A program made the position numbers and the translations under genes. From positions 992,001-1,056,000 of the forward strand of contig NC_018691.1 of the NCBI RefSeq assembly GCF_000300005.1: a stretch of DNA of 64,000 nt. Direction: 5' to 3'. Within the stretch, counting starts at the first letter, position 1, and every line of letters begins with the position of its first letter. The notes below the pieces were generated by a model that was not told the origin of the DNA, did no database searches, and worked only from the letters and a program-made list of their open reading frames with translations. Source of the DNA: Alloalcanivorax dieselolei B5. GTDB lineage: Bacteria > Pseudomonadota > Gammaproteobacteria > Pseudomonadales > Alcanivoracaceae. Below are positions 20,101 to 27,596 of the stretch, in pieces.

Positions 20101-23100
20101 GTATTGCCTGTTGATGTGGTTCTTTCGGGCAGGACATTGGCGGTTCGCAATACTACTTTAGAGGCCGACATTCTTTTACCGGAAGGAGAGACGGTAAGGG
20201 ATACTAATGGAGCGGTCTACGCGGGGGTGATTCCCGCTGGGAGCCTGGTTACCAGTATTATCGTACCCGTCGGTTCGACGGTGAAGTCGGGGAATGTTTT
20301 TAGTGCCAACGCCAACCTTTATACGGACGAAGTGGTTATTCCGGCTGGTACGGACTTGGCGGGGCTAAGGCCTCAGGATGTATTGGAGTCCGGCAAGGAT
20401 AAGGTGCTGGCGGCGGGCAGTGAATTACCCAGAGGCTTCGGCCTAAGTGCTTTCCAGTCCAGCGAGGAAGTTTCCCAGACGATCTGGGCGGTGGCGCCCC
20501 TGCTGCCGGAAGGTAGCCAAAGCTGGGATATCCGGCTGGTGGCCGGGGCCGACCTGAATTCCGCCGATTCCCGCGCCACCGGGAATATTGGCGGTGATCT
20601 GGTGTTGGACAACGATTATCTGGTCCGTCTTGCCCTTGCCGGTGACCCCCTTCAGGGCACCAGCGTGATCCGCACCGGCAGCGGCGATCTGGAACTGATC
20701 GCCGCCCGCGACTATCTTCAGGAAACCCCCTTCGGTATCTATACCGCTGGCACCGCGGCCGAGGCAAGTGGCGCCCCCGAGCGCCAGAGAGATCCTGATA
20801 CTCTACCCAGTGATACTTACGTCCCCGAGGACGAAGACGATCCCACCTATCTGAGTGTTGCCGAAGCCACACCCGGCTCTTTCGCTACGGGCGGCGGCAA
20901 TGTGCGGGTGCGAGTGGGTCGTGATATGAGGGGTAATGACTACAAGACCAGCGACGCTACGGCCAAGAAGGAGGTTTCCGATTGGCTCTGGACCTGGAGC
21001 GACCCGGCGAGCGGCGCCGAGGCCTGGTGGATCAATACCGGCAGTTACGGCAACGCCAGTGAGCTGGTGATCTTCGACGGTATCGGCACCCTGGGCGGTG
21101 GCAACCTGGACGTTTCCGTGGGCGGGGATTTCGGCGTCTATGATCAGTTGACCGATGGTACCCTGTTCGGCGGGCTGTCCCTGGCGGTGGCCTCTTCCGG
21201 CTGGGTCAACGCCGGCGGCGAGCGCCAGCAGTACGGTGGTGGCGATCTGCGCCTGGAGGTGGGGGGCATCGTTAATCATACCCGCCAAGACACCATGGAC
21301 GAAGGACATGGCAGTGTGACCAACCTGCGCGGCGACGTCCTGGTGCAGGCCGGTGCGATCGGTCAGATCTGGAATACTTATTTGGTTAGTAGCACGAACA
21401 CCGACCCTCGACCGGACGACGAATTACTGCAAGTCGACCGCAACCTCTATGGGGGCTTGCGTCTGGTGCTGGGCGATACCCGGGCCCGGGTCTACACCTT
21501 GGGGGACCAGATCGTTAACCCGGAGGATCCCGGCGTCAACAGGGTCGATCTATGGACCGATACAACCGAGGCTTCCCTGTTCAGCGCTGGTGGCAATGTG
21601 GGCGTTGGGTCGGGGGATACCTCGGGGGGCTTGGCTCCGGGCCGGCTCAGCGCCATCGCCGCCGAGGGTTCGATTTACGGCAATAGTAATGGCGTCAGTA
21701 CAAATGTCAGGAACTGGGTAGCCGAAACCACCGCCGATGGCTGGCTGGAATTCCTGGCCGGGGATTCCATTTATACCCTGGGGGTGTCGTCGGCCTACGA
21801 GCCGGACCTGCTCGGTTCCACTGTCTCTCCCGCCCGATTTTATGCCCGGGAGGGGGATATCTATCAGTTGTACTACGGCTATTACACCAGCCCGATAGGA
21901 TCCCAGTCGCTGATCAACCAAGCCGGTCGCCCGGCCCATGTGCGTGCTGGCCGGGATATCGTGCGGTATGGCAATAACGGCCTTACCGCCATGGGCCACT
22001 ACAGCGATACGGATGTGTCTATTATCCAGGCCGGCCGGGATCTGATTTATATCGATACCCAGGTGGTGGGCGCGGGCACTTTGGAACTGAGCGCCGGGCG
22101 CAATTTCTACCAGGCGGACAGCGGCCAGCTGATCAGCCGTGGCCCCCATACGGAATTGGCAACCAGTGATCCCAGCGGCGGCGCGGACATCGTCATTAAT
22201 GTGGGTATGGGAGAGGCGGGGCCGGATTACCAGGCGCTCATCGACGCCTATCTTGATCCCTCTAATCTGGCCGACCCAGACCTGGCCCTGGCGGACCAGC
22301 CGGACAAGGTGGCCAAAACCTACGAGGAAGAGCTGGAAACCTGGCTGTTGTCCCGATACGGCGACGCGGCGCTCGATGGCACCGATGCTCTGAGCTACTT
22401 CCTGGCCCTGACGCCGGAGCAACAGCGTATCTTCCTGCGCGAAGTTTATTACGCCGAACTGCGTGAAGGCGGCCGGGAGTACAATGACCCCGACGGTGAC
22501 CGCTACGGCAGCTATCTGCGTGGCCGCCGCATGATCGAGACGCTGTTGCCAGAGATGGACAGTGAGGCTGGCACCTCGGCTTATAACGGCGACTTCACCA
22601 TGTTCACCACCCAGCGGCGGAATGCGGCAGGGGACATTACCGGAGAGAACTCCAGCTTGGTGCGCACCGAAGGCGGCGGCGACATCCAGATGCTGGTGCC
22701 CGGCGGTGACCTGATCATTGGCTTGGAAGCGGTGCGCCCGGAAAGCGGCGACAACGGCATCATGACCCAGGGCAGCGGCGATATTCAGCTGTTCAGCCAG
22801 GGCGATATCGCGTTGGGCCTGTCCCGCATCATGACCACCTACGGCGGCGACATCTTCGCTTGGTCCAACGCTGGCGACATCAACGCCGGGCGCGGGGCCA
22901 AGACCACCCTGGTGTACACGCCGCCGCGCCGCACTTATGACGATCTGGGTAATGTGACGCTATCGCCGTCCGTGCCAAGTACCGGCGCGGGCATCGCCAC
23001 TCTGGCGCCGATTCCGGAAGTGCCGCCAGGAGACATTGATCTGATCGCACCGCTGGGCGTGATTGACGCTGGCGAGGCGGGCATCCGCGTGTCCGGCAGC

Positions 23101-23469
23101 ATCAATGTGGCGGCGTTGCAGGTGGTGAACGCGGAGAATATCCAGGTGCAAGGGGATTCCACCGGCTTGCCGGCGGTGGCGGCGGTGAACGTAGGCGCCC
23201 TGACAAGCGCCAGCAACGCCGCTTCCAGTGCGGTACAAGCGGCGGAGCAGGTCGGCCGGCGCTATCAGCAACAGCAGCCCTCGATCATCAACGTGGAAAT
23301 TCTCGGTTACGGCCAGGAACGTCTGGAAGCGGGAGGCGACCGGACCAGTGCCGCCCCGGCCTCCCGGTCTGGAGAGGGCGTGGTGGAAGTGTTGGGGGCG
23401 GGGCCGTTGTCGGCGAACCAGACAGGTATGTTGACGCCCGCCGAGCGTCAGGGACTCAAATCGCGCTGA
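11200..23469 (+). CDS. Giant filamentous-haemagglutinin-family exoprotein (TpsA, DUF3739 type)
   Basis: Secreted surface protein of 4089 residues, the probable cargo of the TpsB at the left edge. The start at 11200 (or 11206) gives a long signal peptide with a basic lead (KNTRPARRTPVRSVISRKP) and hydrophobic core ending GAGQADA; in-frame sequence back to 11017 does not look coding. The TPS domain lies at about 125-260, with ANWAALNRV and IVNRNGVVFSGSSQVNV, the haemagglutination-domain signature. Thousands of residues of beta-helix-type Gly/Asp/Leu repeats follow. The C-terminal 700 residues have the layout of DUF3739 proteins, with a helical insert near 22230-22560. Two stretches (14218-14690 and 20041-20590) depart from the helix repeat. 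Length is close to PdtA of P. aeruginosa. No toxin domain was seen. Confidence 0.93.
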   Translation: MLMKNTRPARRTPVRSVISRKPLALAVASILAVGAGQADAGSRPFSAEWFSAMRSGTAQPRPGNGVGTPPPLSQQQRAREQLQHSINNLGRTAAAVAAQRAAQEAARRAAQQAASNIPNGLGEGGLKVDVNPDTADWRGAKDPTQTTKDGHTTVSIEQTADKAILNWETFNVGRDTTVDFDQQANWAALNRVNDPNARPSQIQGRIQGDGTVMIVNRNGVVFSGSSQVNVRNLVAAAADISDEQFTERGLYIDTNGSQPTFTDAAGNVTVDAGARITTHEPESVTQGGGYVLLMGREVNNAGEITTRRGQTTLAAGEDFYIRKGAGTEANQASTTRGNEVASTWEAGSDAGTVTNEGLIVAREGDITLTGHDVRQQGVAMATTTVNTRGTVHLLNSASDAEGKVTLGNGAVTTVVIEDDGETALDNQRDTLIRQSAEMDALRDDMITGAFDNIGLMSDRRDQSRVEIVSGGDVVFEQDSLTLATGGQIAVDAGRRTHLNAGSELDVSGSVGVKVAMESNNVLINVQGNDQRDSPDNRDNGGLNNGDVWVDRRNLIFVPAGTGGYTEDRWYTAGGLLEVSGYLDTQGHGIGEWSAAGGTVLLGGSEVVTQTGSSVNLSGGTLDVQTGYVAKTWLKGADGKLYDASNAPASMLYTGLYQGYERVSERWGQTDAWRSPLIAPPRQLENGYTVGRDAGTLIINAPTAVLEGDIVAEVFQGERQNQAQDAGRDSYQQAQNRVARRGRLAVGQYGQYGLENAYDSDIRIGDFDDISEQLTLESDLSERLNTVWLDAGRLNEQRLGGLDLVSGGSISVENDLTLAEGGRLRLVSGQVAVDAAVTARGGDITLTNMLTPEGVNSATRIAFTDEDGNSELRLTENGQLDARGLWRNGLLESGENWKQAYVDGGDVTIEGTQDVTLAEGSLVDVSSGAALKADGELLGGRGGDVTLSANSPINSSSSSGGPGGGTLVLDGELRSYGVAGGGELILETGQAVVIGDGGLQSNGLLQAGEEVPFDLTLLDDLILTEGSRLPFDYNYLRTVARPGEAFGNTTPTLSDNPVTLAADWVVPEAATGFQVLYDGNKVASAGDPIPAGSTLTLSVGTLPADYVIPADAFPDGLPVEAHQATLATGSALPWDLVLNAGRVIEAGTVFDMDVAVKKTLILEESDFQRGFSSYDINGHNGVLVSEGTEVEATMPVLRLADGSFQAASYDHALELWLPPLFLEDPLGRELKQRGGASLSLRSDLNGLGGAITVAEGARLEVDPGESLLLSGRNQLTVDGTLRAQGGTIQVLSSLLSRVPASGPEARIEIGENAVLDASGLAYTATDARDRNYGVVLDGGEVVLGAEAPEDFGDTNLYDTSNLFVVVREGALIDVSGASAGLDLGQPTATTVASDGGSLAMRSNSGIYFDGELRADAGGANASGGGLEVLLEGTLTTTSQATEEASVLRNITLTQADTGSGYDEENLAYGQARFSVDALQDSGIDHLSLWARDAILFDGDVDLALGGSLSLTAVTLATPDHAARQVRLAAPHVHLAGRVNEPTGLGGNDPGVRPYLQFDNNAPLTEGDSSLNVEAALIDLGEGVLTFGARGSHDTPNGATPVELPGFADITLTSTGDIRLTGADLMATEALTFISQRLYPTTHSGNRIRVGLGDVGINGGPLEDAALRFRYYDEARAREQASPLSVYGYLSMEAPVIDQGGALYAPLGGIAFASPSANQGGFANYPTDLYGGITPRFISNLEMDVLLRQGSLTSVSATGLVLPYGYLEGESYYYNGAEVRYDELGERGTEQNQRTATGIHFATATFEAEDGAVIDVSAGGELRGVGFTTGRGGSVDILNTALANAAPWHAGDADAQVYAIVPGLSDSQAPLDPALGSHSKVGQRITIGDGVPGLPAGTYTLLPAEYALMPGGYRVELGGDTARYDTGIVASPAAGLYRAPVNTVNGLSGVSDSAPLWATVMSGDSVRRYGSYNETTLSEWVANTLAQFGDTRLMVPLLPEDVRPLSFDFRNAASGDDRVFSFNGELRNTQVEDGRGGMVALYGNDLEVVSATGERDEEDSGYITLLDEDLNQLGATVLGVGINRWASNASGKTVIRSGATLRAGSLLIGGSGQDAVVVESGAVLDSRGRGQAGWSAENGFLVSPSADVALLTVSNDRMQFGAASGSGTIRIEDGAGLYGEGTLALSAPGGLEIGDISLAASDLLLSMEDINIGEDAALAAAEAQGVLSGGWQLNQTTLDGLLALGDLESLSLQASESINFIGSVSLDTYDDSGESQANLRFIGPAIYGLGDAGDTVTIRTDQFNWSGLGYTSGREGTAEFEAGSVAPGEVIAGGAGTGTGAFRVEANEVMFGFNGLVGDQSANATLERLMLGFNDVAFEARDRISSDLYSNLSVYQKKNSDDTFSGGNLTLSAPVLTGQAGSEMAYRTGGNLLVSRPDNAAAVDPVNLDLGAQLSLEGSSVRVEGSIIAPSGKVAIESTEDLLLADGSLINVAGRAVEFFDVTRYSFGGAISLESAEGNVQQAAGSRIDVSAPYSDAGKLEATAVNGTVDLAGELVARNPEEDPEGEGEGGTIRIKANTLPGFVALNQRLTDGGFDYLRGFETNEGDLTLGDEVRAQHIEATANGGDLIVDGNLRAGGDYAGSIYLAAGNDLRVTNGSTLDASGDSLKVDSYGDPIEGSNRAIINLTSRDGRLVLGDDVTLDVGAGGEARGTIDLNARRLGEPTEASATGNDVAVDVGNGLTITGAKRVSVNGFWTYDDAPNDPENKNTQVVDQDWLDKTKEKVPEGEEENPHWDGLDGVHEHSKDFINAALDNDDLQDRLSSLKAAAGDAFSLRPGVEIVSATEGGNLRIDGDVNFAKYRYGPGVDDAVYGSGTAGVFVMRAGGDLEVNGSVTDGFDLPPNTPDSSYYLDIELDPSLLDSAGRLTDTYALPEDMTLKAGWDLGTAYNYGGSLSFDITVTGRLALVRGTVLPVDVVLSGRTLAVRNTTLEADILLPEGETVRDTNGAVYAGVIPAGSLVTSIIVPVGSTVKSGNVFSANANLYTDEVVIPAGTDLAGLRPQDVLESGKDKVLAAGSELPRGFGLSAFQSSEEVSQTIWAVAPLLPEGSQSWDIRLVAGADLNSADSRATGNIGGDLVLDNDYLVRLALAGDPLQGTSVIRTGSGDLELIAARDYLQETPFGIYTAGTAAEASGAPERQRDPDTLPSDTYVPEDEDDPTYLSVAEATPGSFATGGGNVRVRVGRDMRGNDYKTSDATAKKEVSDWLWTWSDPASGAEAWWINTGSYGNASELVIFDGIGTLGGGNLDVSVGGDFGVYDQLTDGTLFGGLSLAVASSGWVNAGGERQQYGGGDLRLEVGGIVNHTRQDTMDEGHGSVTNLRGDVLVQAGAIGQIWNTYLVSSTNTDPRPDDELLQVDRNLYGGLRLVLGDTRARVYTLGDQIVNPEDPGVNRVDLWTDTTEASLFSAGGNVGVGSGDTSGGLAPGRLSAIAAEGSIYGNSNGVSTNVRNWVAETTADGWLEFLAGDSIYTLGVSSAYEPDLLGSTVSPARFYAREGDIYQLYYGYYTSPIGSQSLINQAGRPAHVRAGRDIVRYGNNGLTAMGHYSDTDVSIIQAGRDLIYIDTQVVGAGTLELSAGRNFYQADSGQLISRGPHTELATSDPSGGADIVINVGMGEAGPDYQALIDAYLDPSNLADPDLALADQPDKVAKTYEEELETWLLSRYGDAALDGTDALSYFLALTPEQQRIFLREVYYAELREGGREYNDPDGDRYGSYLRGRRMIETLLPEMDSEAGTSAYNGDFTMFTTQRRNAAGDITGENSSLVRTEGGGDIQMLVPGGDLIIGLEAVRPESGDNGIMTQGSGDIQLFSQGDIALGLSRIMTTYGGDIFAWSNAGDINAGRGAKTTLVYTPPRRTYDDLGNVTLSPSVPSTGAGIATLAPIPEVPPGDIDLIAPLGVIDAGEAGIRVSGSINVAALQVVNAENIQVQGDSTGLPAVAAVNVGALTSASNAASSAVQAAEQVGRRYQQQQPSIINVEILGYGQERLEAGGDRTSAAPASRSGEGVVEVLGAGPLSANQTGMLTPAERQGLKSR

Positions 23470-23483
23470 TCATCTCGGTTGAT

Positions 23484-23507
23484 CCCCGGAGCAAGCCCGC
23501 TTCGGGG
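23484..23507. terminator. Hairpin between tpsA and luxR
   Basis: CCCCGGAGC and GCTTCGGGG pair across a six-base loop with one G-T pair. No T-run follows, so it is a weak or factor-assisted terminator, or only an mRNA 3' stabiliser. It lies 14 bp after the exoprotein stop. Confidence 0.35.
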
Positions 23508-23528
23508 ACATTGCCAGGAGACACAAGG

Positions 23529-24320
23529 ATGTTCTACGACCGTGACGCGGCCAGTCAGATACTGTCGATGACCCGGGTAACCACACTGGCGCGCCTGCAT
23601 GCCGCCACCGCATATCTGATTCAGATGCACGGCTTCCGCTATTATTATTTTTCGCTGCGCGGGCAGCATACGTTGACAGGGCGCGACCCGGTCACCTTGC
23701 ATAATTTGCCGGCCAATGGCCGCAAGCCCGTAATGGATAAAGAGCCGGATCAGGACCCTCTCGTTCATTACGCTGCCACCCGCACTCTGCCCATGGACTG
23801 GAAACAGATCATGGCCTTGCCCGGCTACCAGCACCGAGGTTGTCTGCGCGTCATGGCGGCCCGGGCTCAACACGGACTTTTGAGTGGTTGCACCGTGCCC
23901 TTGAGCCAGGCCAATGGCATTCTGGCCAGGCTGGATCTGATCTGTGATCACGATGATGAGGAAGCGGACCTCTGTATTCGCCGCTACTTGCCTTATGCCT
24001 CTTTATTGGGACAGGTCCTTCTCGATAAAACCCGGGATCTGACCCGGCAAGAAGACGACGACCTGATGGAGCCCGATGGCGGCACACCGCTCACTCAACG
24101 GGAGCGGGAGTGCCTGCTTTGGGCCAGTGAAGGCAAGACCAACGCAGAAATCGGTGCTCTGCTCGGTATCAGCGAACGTACCGTGGTGTATCACGTTCAC
24201 CATGCCTGCGAAAAACTCCATGCGCGCAATCGCCAACACGCGGTCACCAAGGCCATCCTGTCTCGAAAGCTGTTTGGTCTCACCAGTGACAGTTCCCGGC
24301 TGGTTGGTAACATGGTGTAG
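23529..24320 (+). CDS. LuxR-family regulator, ligand pocket altered
   Basis: A 263-residue transcription factor. The start follows AGGAG at 23516-23520. The N-terminal half resembles the autoinducer-binding domain (DPLVHYAATRTLPMDWKQIM keeps the conserved Asp-Pro and a Trp), and the C-terminal half is a GerE/LuxR helix-turn-helix (LTQRERECLLWASEGKTNAEI, ERTVVYHVHHACEKL). Compared with its paralogue at 27597-28403, the pocket positions equivalent to TraR Trp57 and Tyr61 appear as Gly and Val. No luxI synthase is in the window, so it is a solo. It follows tpsA by about 60 bp and precedes the PstS-like pair, suggesting local regulation. Family is certain; AHL binding is doubtful. Confidence 0.9.
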   Translation: MFYDRDAASQILSMTRVTTLARLHAATAYLIQMHGFRYYYFSLRGQHTLTGRDPVTLHNLPANGRKPVMDKEPDQDPLVHYAATRTLPMDWKQIMALPGYQHRGCLRVMAARAQHGLLSGCTVPLSQANGILARLDLICDHDDEEADLCIRRYLPYASLLGQVLLDKTRDLTRQEDDDLMEPDGGTPLTQRERECLLWASEGKTNAEIGALLGISERTVVYHVHHACEKLHARNRQHAVTKAILSRKLFGLTSDSSRLVGNMV

Positions 24321-24788
24321 CGCTTGCCGCTGATCGAAAGCGATCACCTATCTGTTGTTCCCCGCTCGACCTACGAAGCCGCTGTAGGAGCTTGCCCTGC
24401 AAGCGAATCTCTTTCCTCGGGAGCCCAATTCGCTTGCAGGGCAAGCTCCTACAGACACCTTGTAGCAATCTCTGAATTCACCCCCAAGAGCGGTCTTCAT
24501 TCTTTGCCGATCACAGCAATCTTTTTCTCCGATTTATGACCTTCTGTCACATGGCCTCCCAGATCGACAGTGCCCAACCCCCGGATGCAAGCGGGGTTCA
24601 TAAAAGAGAACGAAGAACCGGTTACAAACTGCGGGAAACAACAAAACCGTGACAAGAAAACGTCGCCTGAGCGACCGGCAATATTCCCTGAAGTGAAAAG
24701 GTTTGGAAACACGCTCTCTTTAATGTGGTTCATGCGGTTCGCCGCGCTTCGTTGCAATCGAATTAAACATCAAGAGGGTATTGTTGTT
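24321..24788. other. Intergenic region of 468 bp with REP pair and likely promoter
   Basis: Between the LuxR gene and the first PstS-like gene. It holds the REP-type inverted repeat at 24382-24454 and a lone Pho half-site CTGTCAC at 24544-24550 with no partner at 11 bp. The last 150 bp are AT-richer, as expected of a promoter, but I could not settle on a -35/-10 pair. AGAGGG at 24774-24779 serves the ATG at 24789. No coding region was recognised here. Confidence 0.5.
24382..24454. repeat. REP-like inverted pair, copy 1
   Basis: A perfect 27-bp inverted repeat: the left arm 24382-24408 begins CTGTAGGAGCTTGCCCTGCA and the right arm 24428-24454 is its exact reverse complement, with 19 bp between. 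Each arm contains its own small hairpin GCTTGC-CCT-GCAAGC. The GTAGGAGC lead is the type seen in REP elements of pseudomonads and relatives. A second pair lies at 61323-61392. It might also slow transcription leaving the LuxR gene. Confidence 0.85.
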
Positions 24789-26075
24789 ATGAACGCTATG
24801 ATCAAGAAGGCAGCCCTGGCTGCCGCTATCGCTTCCGCTCCTTTCGCCGCTTCCGCTACTGATCTGGTTGGTGGTGGTGCCACTCTGCCGGCTGTGGCCT
24901 ATGTAGGTGAAGACTTCACTCTGACCGATCCCCAGGCTCGGTTGTCTACCAATGCAGGCCTGAATCCTGGTTCCGGTTTCCTTGATGCCCCTCTGGGTAT
25001 CGACTCCATTTTTGATGTCTTTGAACAAAATAACCTGAGCCATACCGCTTCTTACTGTCAGACCGGCAGCAGCACCGGTAAGCGGGTTCTGTTGGGTGCC
25101 TCTGGCTGGTCCGCCAGCGGTAATTGCCGGGACTACAGCGATTCTCCGGAAGGCTTCAGCGGCCTGGATGCTCTGCCGGATTTCGCCGGTTCCGACGCGC
25201 CTCTGACCGCAGATGATATCGTTACCTTCCAGAATGGTAATGAGGCTGCTCGTACCAACCTGGTTCAGGTGCCGGCCCTGGGGGCTTTTCTGGGCCTGCC
25301 GATCAATATCCAGGACGGCTCCGGCAATCCCATCACCAATGTCGATCTGAGCACCGCCGAAGTCTGTGCCATCTTTGACGGCAGCGCCACCGTTTGGAGC
25401 GATGTGGGCGTGCCTTCCAGTCAGCAGATCAAGGTGGTTCATCGTTCCGATGGCAGTGGCACCACCTTCGCCTTCAGTCAATATCTGGCGGCCAACTGCA
25501 ACAGCGGCTTGGCCCCTACCTTTACTACTCAGGAATTGTATAGCGATGCTATCTCTTTGACCGTATACGGCGGTCGTGATGTGGGTGGCAGCGGTAATGG
25601 TGGTGTGATCGACGCCGTAACCGGCACCCCGGGTGCCATCGGTTACGCCAACTTCTCCAACGTGGCAGTTGAGCCGGGTCTGGCTTACGCCCTGGTGGAA
25701 GGCCACGATCCGGCGAATGGTGGCAGCATCAACGTTGCCGCTTCCGACATCCTGATCGACAAGGTTCTGGGTGACAATGATTCTGTGACTGGTCTGCCGA
25801 AACCTGAGGACGTGGACTCGAGCTTGGCTCAAGAGTGTCTGGCCGTGGTGGATCCCGCCGTCCAACTGGAACAGGTCTACCCGATCGTCGCCTTCACCAA
25901 CCTGCTGACCTACACCGAAAACAATAACGATCCGGCGGCTACTCAAGCGCTGTTTACCGAAGTGACTCACGGTACTCGTGATCAGAACGGCGAGCCGGTT
26001 TATGATCTGCCGGTAGGCTACGCTCGCGTTGCCTCCACTGCAGTGTCCAACATCATCAGCACCTGCATCAACTAA
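24789..26075 (+). CDS. PstS/DING-family phosphate-binding-like secreted protein (1)
   Basis: A 428-residue exported protein, signal peptide cut near FAASATDLVGGG. The mature N-terminus DLVGGGATLPAVAY is the DING/PstS opening. Other PstS ligand positions are in place: the Ser pair in QTGSSTGKR, the Asp in FAGSDAPLTADDI, and RSDGSGTTFAFSQYL. Four Cys residues suggest disulphides. No pst transporter genes adjoin, and P. aeruginosa carries two DING-type secreted phosphatases (LapA, LapB) beside PdtA, so it may be a scavenging phosphatase or binder rather than an ABC subunit. The start at 24789 follows AGAGGG and an own terminator follows the stop. Confidence 0.85.
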   Translation: MNAMIKKAALAAAIASAPFAASATDLVGGGATLPAVAYVGEDFTLTDPQARLSTNAGLNPGSGFLDAPLGIDSIFDVFEQNNLSHTASYCQTGSSTGKRVLLGASGWSASGNCRDYSDSPEGFSGLDALPDFAGSDAPLTADDIVTFQNGNEAARTNLVQVPALGAFLGLPINIQDGSGNPITNVDLSTAEVCAIFDGSATVWSDVGVPSSQQIKVVHRSDGSGTTFAFSQYLAANCNSGLAPTFTTQELYSDAISLTVYGGRDVGGSGNGGVIDAVTGTPGAIGYANFSNVAVEPGLAYALVEGHDPANGGSINVAASDILIDKVLGDNDSVTGLPKPEDVDSSLAQECLAVVDPAVQLEQVYPIVAFTNLLTYTENNNDPAATQALFTEVTHGTRDQNGEPVYDLPVGYARVASTAVSNIISTCIN

Positions 26076-26101
26076 GCATCATATCCGGTACCTACCGGAG
26101 C

Positions 26102-26129
26102 GGGGCGCCCCAGGAGGGCGCCCCTTTTT
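26102..26129 (+). terminator. Rho-independent terminator after the first PstS-like gene
   Basis: GGGGCGCCC and GGGCGCCCC pair over loop CAGGA and run into TTTTTA. It separates the two PstS-like genes, so the second probably has its own start of transcription or is read at a reduced level. Confidence 0.88.
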
Positions 26130-26172
26130 ATAAGCGACAAACCTATAAAACAAACAATTTAAGGGGTTAATC

Positions 26173-27468
26173 ATGAAACAGTATCTGGTAAAACTGAGTA
26201 TGGCTGTGGCGTTCTCCATGGCCCCTCTGTATGCCCAGGCCACTGATTTGGTTGGTGGCGGCGCGTCATTACCAGCTATCGCCTTCGTTGGAGAAGACTT
26301 TACCTATACTTCGCCATCGTCCCGTTTGTCCACTAACACCACCCTGTTTCCCGGGTTTGATCCCATGTCAGGGGCGCCATATGTGCAATCGTTTATCAGT
26401 ATTGGATCTATATTCGATACTTTTGAAATGCTATCCGGAACACACACGGCTTCCTACTGCCAAACTGGTAACGGTATAGGAAAACGCGTTTTTCTTGGGG
26501 CTTCGGGATGGTCCGCTGATGGCGATTGCCGTGATTACGGGGCCGTGCCGGTGGGGTTCAGCCATCTGAATCCTGTCCCGGGCTTCTCGTCTTCGGCGGT
26601 ACCTCTCAGTGTGGATGACATCGTAACCTTCCAAAATGGTCACCAGGTCAATCGTGATAATCTGGTACAGGCTCCGGCATTGGCCGTGGCTTTGGGGCTG
26701 TCTTTCAATCTGGGTACTGGGCCTCTGAATCTTTCCGCCGATGATGTTTGCGGTATTTATGCCGGTATCTACCAATACTGGGACAGTATCAACCCGTCCT
26801 GGCCAAATCAGCCAATCGTGGTGGTGTACCGAGTCGATGACAGTGGTGCCACTGTTGCATTAACGCATTATCTTGCGGATACCTGTAATGGCCGTACGGT
26901 GAATGGAACGCCTATCCCAGGCAATCATTTTCAGACGGGTCAGAGTTTTCCTGCTGCCGTCGGAGGGGTGTCCAACTATTATGACGCTATCGCTGCCAGT
27001 GGTGACGTCGGTATCACTTCCACGGTGCAGTCCAATTATGGGAGCATTGGTTATGCCGGCTTCCCTACTATTGCAACAACGTCGGGGTTGGAGTATTTCA
27101 CCATTTCTGGCGTTGACCCCGTGGCACTGCCGAGCTTATTGACGATATCGCCCTCGCAACTTCTAGTGGACAGGGTGCTTGGTGCTAACACCTGGGGTGG
27201 CTTGCCAACTACACAGCCCCTCGACCCGGTTATGCAAGAGAGCTGCGTGGCCATGATTGATCCGGCTGCCCAATTGACTCAGGCTTATCCGATTGTTGCG
27301 TTTATCAACTTGCTGGGTTACACCGAAAATAACCCGGACCCGGGCGCGATTCGAGGTTTGTTCAAGGAAGTGATTGGTGGCACAACTCCTCTCCCTTCTG
27401 GCTATGCCTACTTTGATTCCACTACCATGTCATCCATGGAAACCCTGGTTGATGCTTGCATTAACTAA
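26173..27468 (+). CDS. PstS/DING-family paralogue (2) with eroded ligand residues
   Basis: A 431-residue exported paralogue of the preceding protein; signal peptide ends near LYAQATDLVGGG and both proteins share the frame YCQTG, GKRV-LGASGWSA, PIVAF-NLL-YTEN and C-terminal CIN. Residues that contact phosphate in PstS differ: SSTG is NGIG, the Asp of SDAPL becomes Ala in SSAVPL, and RSDGSGTT becomes RVDDSGAT. Base composition is visibly less GC-rich than its neighbours. An AAGGGG site precedes the ATG. It may bind another ligand, act structurally, or be drifting; there is no stop or frameshift. Homology is certain, function open. Confidence 0.82.
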   Translation: MKQYLVKLSMAVAFSMAPLYAQATDLVGGGASLPAIAFVGEDFTYTSPSSRLSTNTTLFPGFDPMSGAPYVQSFISIGSIFDTFEMLSGTHTASYCQTGNGIGKRVFLGASGWSADGDCRDYGAVPVGFSHLNPVPGFSSSAVPLSVDDIVTFQNGHQVNRDNLVQAPALAVALGLSFNLGTGPLNLSADDVCGIYAGIYQYWDSINPSWPNQPIVVVYRVDDSGATVALTHYLADTCNGRTVNGTPIPGNHFQTGQSFPAAVGGVSNYYDAIAASGDVGITSTVQSNYGSIGYAGFPTIATTSGLEYFTISGVDPVALPSLLTISPSQLLVDRVLGANTWGGLPTTQPLDPVMQESCVAMIDPAAQLTQAYPIVAFINLLGYTENNPDPGAIRGLFKEVIGGTTPLPSGYAYFDSTTMSSMETLVDACIN

Positions 27469-27596
27469 TCTGGGGGCAAAGGGGCCTCATCGGATCGATG
27501 AGCGATGGGGTATCCCTGCCCACAGACAAAGAGAGCCATACCCGTCCGAAGCAATCGGTCCGATCACACTGGGTAAGCCGAGGCGCTGTATCCGCT

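Noticed and set aside
14218-23469. Tandem repeats in tpsA as a CRISPR-like or satellite array
   Set aside because: Repetition is at protein level only; nucleotide units are not identical or evenly spaced.
24544-24550. Pho half-site CTGTCAC before the first PstS-like gene as a full Pho box
   Set aside because: No second half at the 11-bp spacing on either side.
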